NCBI GenBank assembly: GCA_030770425.1
Contig: JASJFT010000384.1
Span: 1 to 22,786 of the forward strand
Direction: 5' to 3'
From: Darksidea phi
Taxonomy: Eukaryota; Ascomycota; Dothideomycetes; Pleosporales; Lentitheciaceae
Length of the DNA stretch: 22,786 nucleotides
In this document: positions 22,271 to 22,786 of the stretch, piece by piece
How the letters are laid out: each line of letters begins with the position of its first letter
How positions within the stretch are numbered: position 1 is the first letter of the stretch
Notes under the pieces: generated by a model
What the model was told of the DNA's origin: nothing
What the model saw: only the letters and a program-made list of their open reading frames with translations
The model's database searches: none
Program-made: the position numbers and the translations under genes

Positions 22271-22296
22271 GCTCTATATAAGAGCAGCTTATATAG
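22271..22296. repeat. Hairpin with TATA-like arms at the compartment border
   Basis: ctatataag (22,274-22,282), loop agcag, then cttatatag (22,288-22,296): a perfect 9-bp inverted repeat. A shorter alternative pairing is gctct/agagc (22,271-22,285). Either arm looks like a TATA box. It could be a promoter or LTR remnant; no function can be assigned. Confidence 0.5.
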
Positions 22297-22395
22297 AACA
22301 GAATGCGGCGTAGCAGCCAGGAGTAGTCATGTGAGCTGACCTGGTGTGGGAGCTAGCCTGATATCGTGCGACCGCTCAGAGGTGAATCGTCAGAG

Positions 22396-22503
22396 TCATC
22401 CTTCATGTATGCCTTCATGTATACCTTCCATGCTCTGATGGCCATTCTTGGCCGGGTTGCCCTTGTTCTTCTTGAACTTAGGACCATCCTCGGTAATGGT
22501 CAT
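22396..22503 (-). pseudogene. In-frame tail beyond the TAG of the GC-rich gene
   Basis: Directly after the TAG the frame goes on for 35 codons (MTITEDGPKFKKNKGNPAKN, then the duplicated G-I-H-E) to a TGA at 22,396-22,398, with the same GC-ending codons over the first 20. This suggests the original protein ended here and that the TAG at 22,504-22,506 is a C-to-T change in a CpA context. The alternative is that TAG is the true stop and this is 3' untranslated DNA. Confidence 0.5.
22402..22425. repeat. 12-bp tandem duplication in the gene's 3' end
   Basis: ttcatgtatgcc followed by ttcatgtatacc. On the minus strand it codes a repeated G-I-H-E just before the downstream TGA. Confidence 0.8.
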
Positions 22504-22786
22504 CTAGAGAGTGTCACCATTATACCACTTCCCATTGTATTTAGACTTCTGGAAGGCTTCGGCGCCTTCCAAGTCTGCCTTAAGCATGTCGTTCTTGATC
22601 TCCAGTAGTGCACCGGCGTCCTCGTCGAGGTGGTACAGCTGAACCACGTTGTCGGCGCGGTTGACCGTCTTGAGTTGTGTCTCCTCAACGGCCAGCGCCA
22701 AGTTGGACATTGGTCTCGCCACCTGCCGGACCCGTGGGCGCAACAGGCGCTCAGCAGCCTTGGTCGGCTTCGGCTGCCGAGTGGGT
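22504..22786 (-). CDS. Unknown protein, C-terminal part, open at the window edge
   Basis: The minus-strand frame is open from 22,785 to a TAG at 22,504-22,506 (93 residues visible). Codons end mostly in G or C (GCC, GAC, CTC, AAG, GTC), unlike anything else in the window, which marks it as the real gene among the overlapping frames here. An internal Met at 22,710 (MSNLALAVEE) could be a start, but the frame is open to the edge, so the protein probably begins outside. It is charged and has an aromatic KYNGKWYNGD motif near the end. I do not recognise the family. The TAG may be a RIP-type change of CAG, because the same frame and codon style continue to 22,396. The gene points towards the AT-rich block. 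Confidence 0.6.
   Translation of the reverse strand, partial: PTRQPKPTKAAERLLRPRVRQVARPMSNLALAVEETQLKTVNRADNVVQLYHLDEDAGALLEIKNDMLKADLEGAEAFQKSKYNGKWYNGDTL

Noticed and set aside
22310..22390. tRNA gene in the GC-rich flank
   Set aside because: Fragments such as gtgagctgacctggtgtggg do not fold into a cloverleaf and lack a T-loop GTTCRA box.
22366..22608. Plus-strand 80-codon open frame
   Set aside because: It overlaps the minus-strand frame that has strong G/C-ending codon use, and its own composition (Leu/Phe/Ile with no codon bias) is that of an antisense shadow.
22500..22688. Second minus-strand open frame of 62 codons
   Set aside because: Off-frame shadow of 22,504-22,786; rich in Arg/Thr/Ser from shifted GC-rich codons.

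Overview
The window looks like a transposon-filled AT-rich block from a filamentous ascomycete (Pezizomycotina) genome. It ends at the right in about 0.5 kb of ordinary GC-rich DNA. From base 1 to about 22,220, CpA and TpG are almost absent: I found only five sites by eye, near 5,900, 7,222, 11,648, 12,233 and 14,377. TpA is everywhere, while CpG, CpC and CpT survive. This is the pattern of saturating repeat-induced point mutation (RIP). It turns CAA, CAG and TGG into stops and ATG into ATA, so no open frame survives in 22 kb even though the retroelement frames can still be read through the damage. The exact genus cannot be told.

Layout. (1) 1-324 and 8,477-10,836: an older minus-strand element (called D) whose frame runs across the junction once element C is removed. 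(2) 325-8,471: element C, a full-length minus-strand Ty3/gypsy LTR retrotransposon with 442/404-bp LTRs and a perfect CTCTT target duplication, inserted in D. (3) 10,837-11,171: no recognised feature. (4) 11,172-11,773, 14,045-14,099 and 20,538-20,980: a decayed plus-strand coding region (called E), split by two insertions. (5) 11,774-14,039: element A, a gag-only derivative of family B. It has a normal 177-bp LTR at its left end and an inverted 141-bp LTR fragment at its right end, and is flanked by GTAGT. (6) 14,100-20,532: element B, a full-length plus-strand Ty3/gypsy element with a chromodomain-like C-terminus, 177-bp LTRs, a polypurine tract and a likely ATAAT target duplication. (7) 20,981-22,220: AT-rich DNA with a coding-like minus-strand stretch. 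(8) 22,220-22,786: GC-rich flank holding the 3' part of a minus-strand gene that runs off the window.

History. C jumped into D, and A and B jumped into E 55 bp apart. Removing each insertion with one copy of its target duplication restores an unbroken E or D frame, which independently supports the element boundaries. All of it was then mutated by RIP. The decay is almost purely by transition: the pol frame of B holds without a net frameshift for about 3.8 kb. C and D share about 1.1 kb of 5' region but carry different coding regions downstream, which suggests module exchange between element families.
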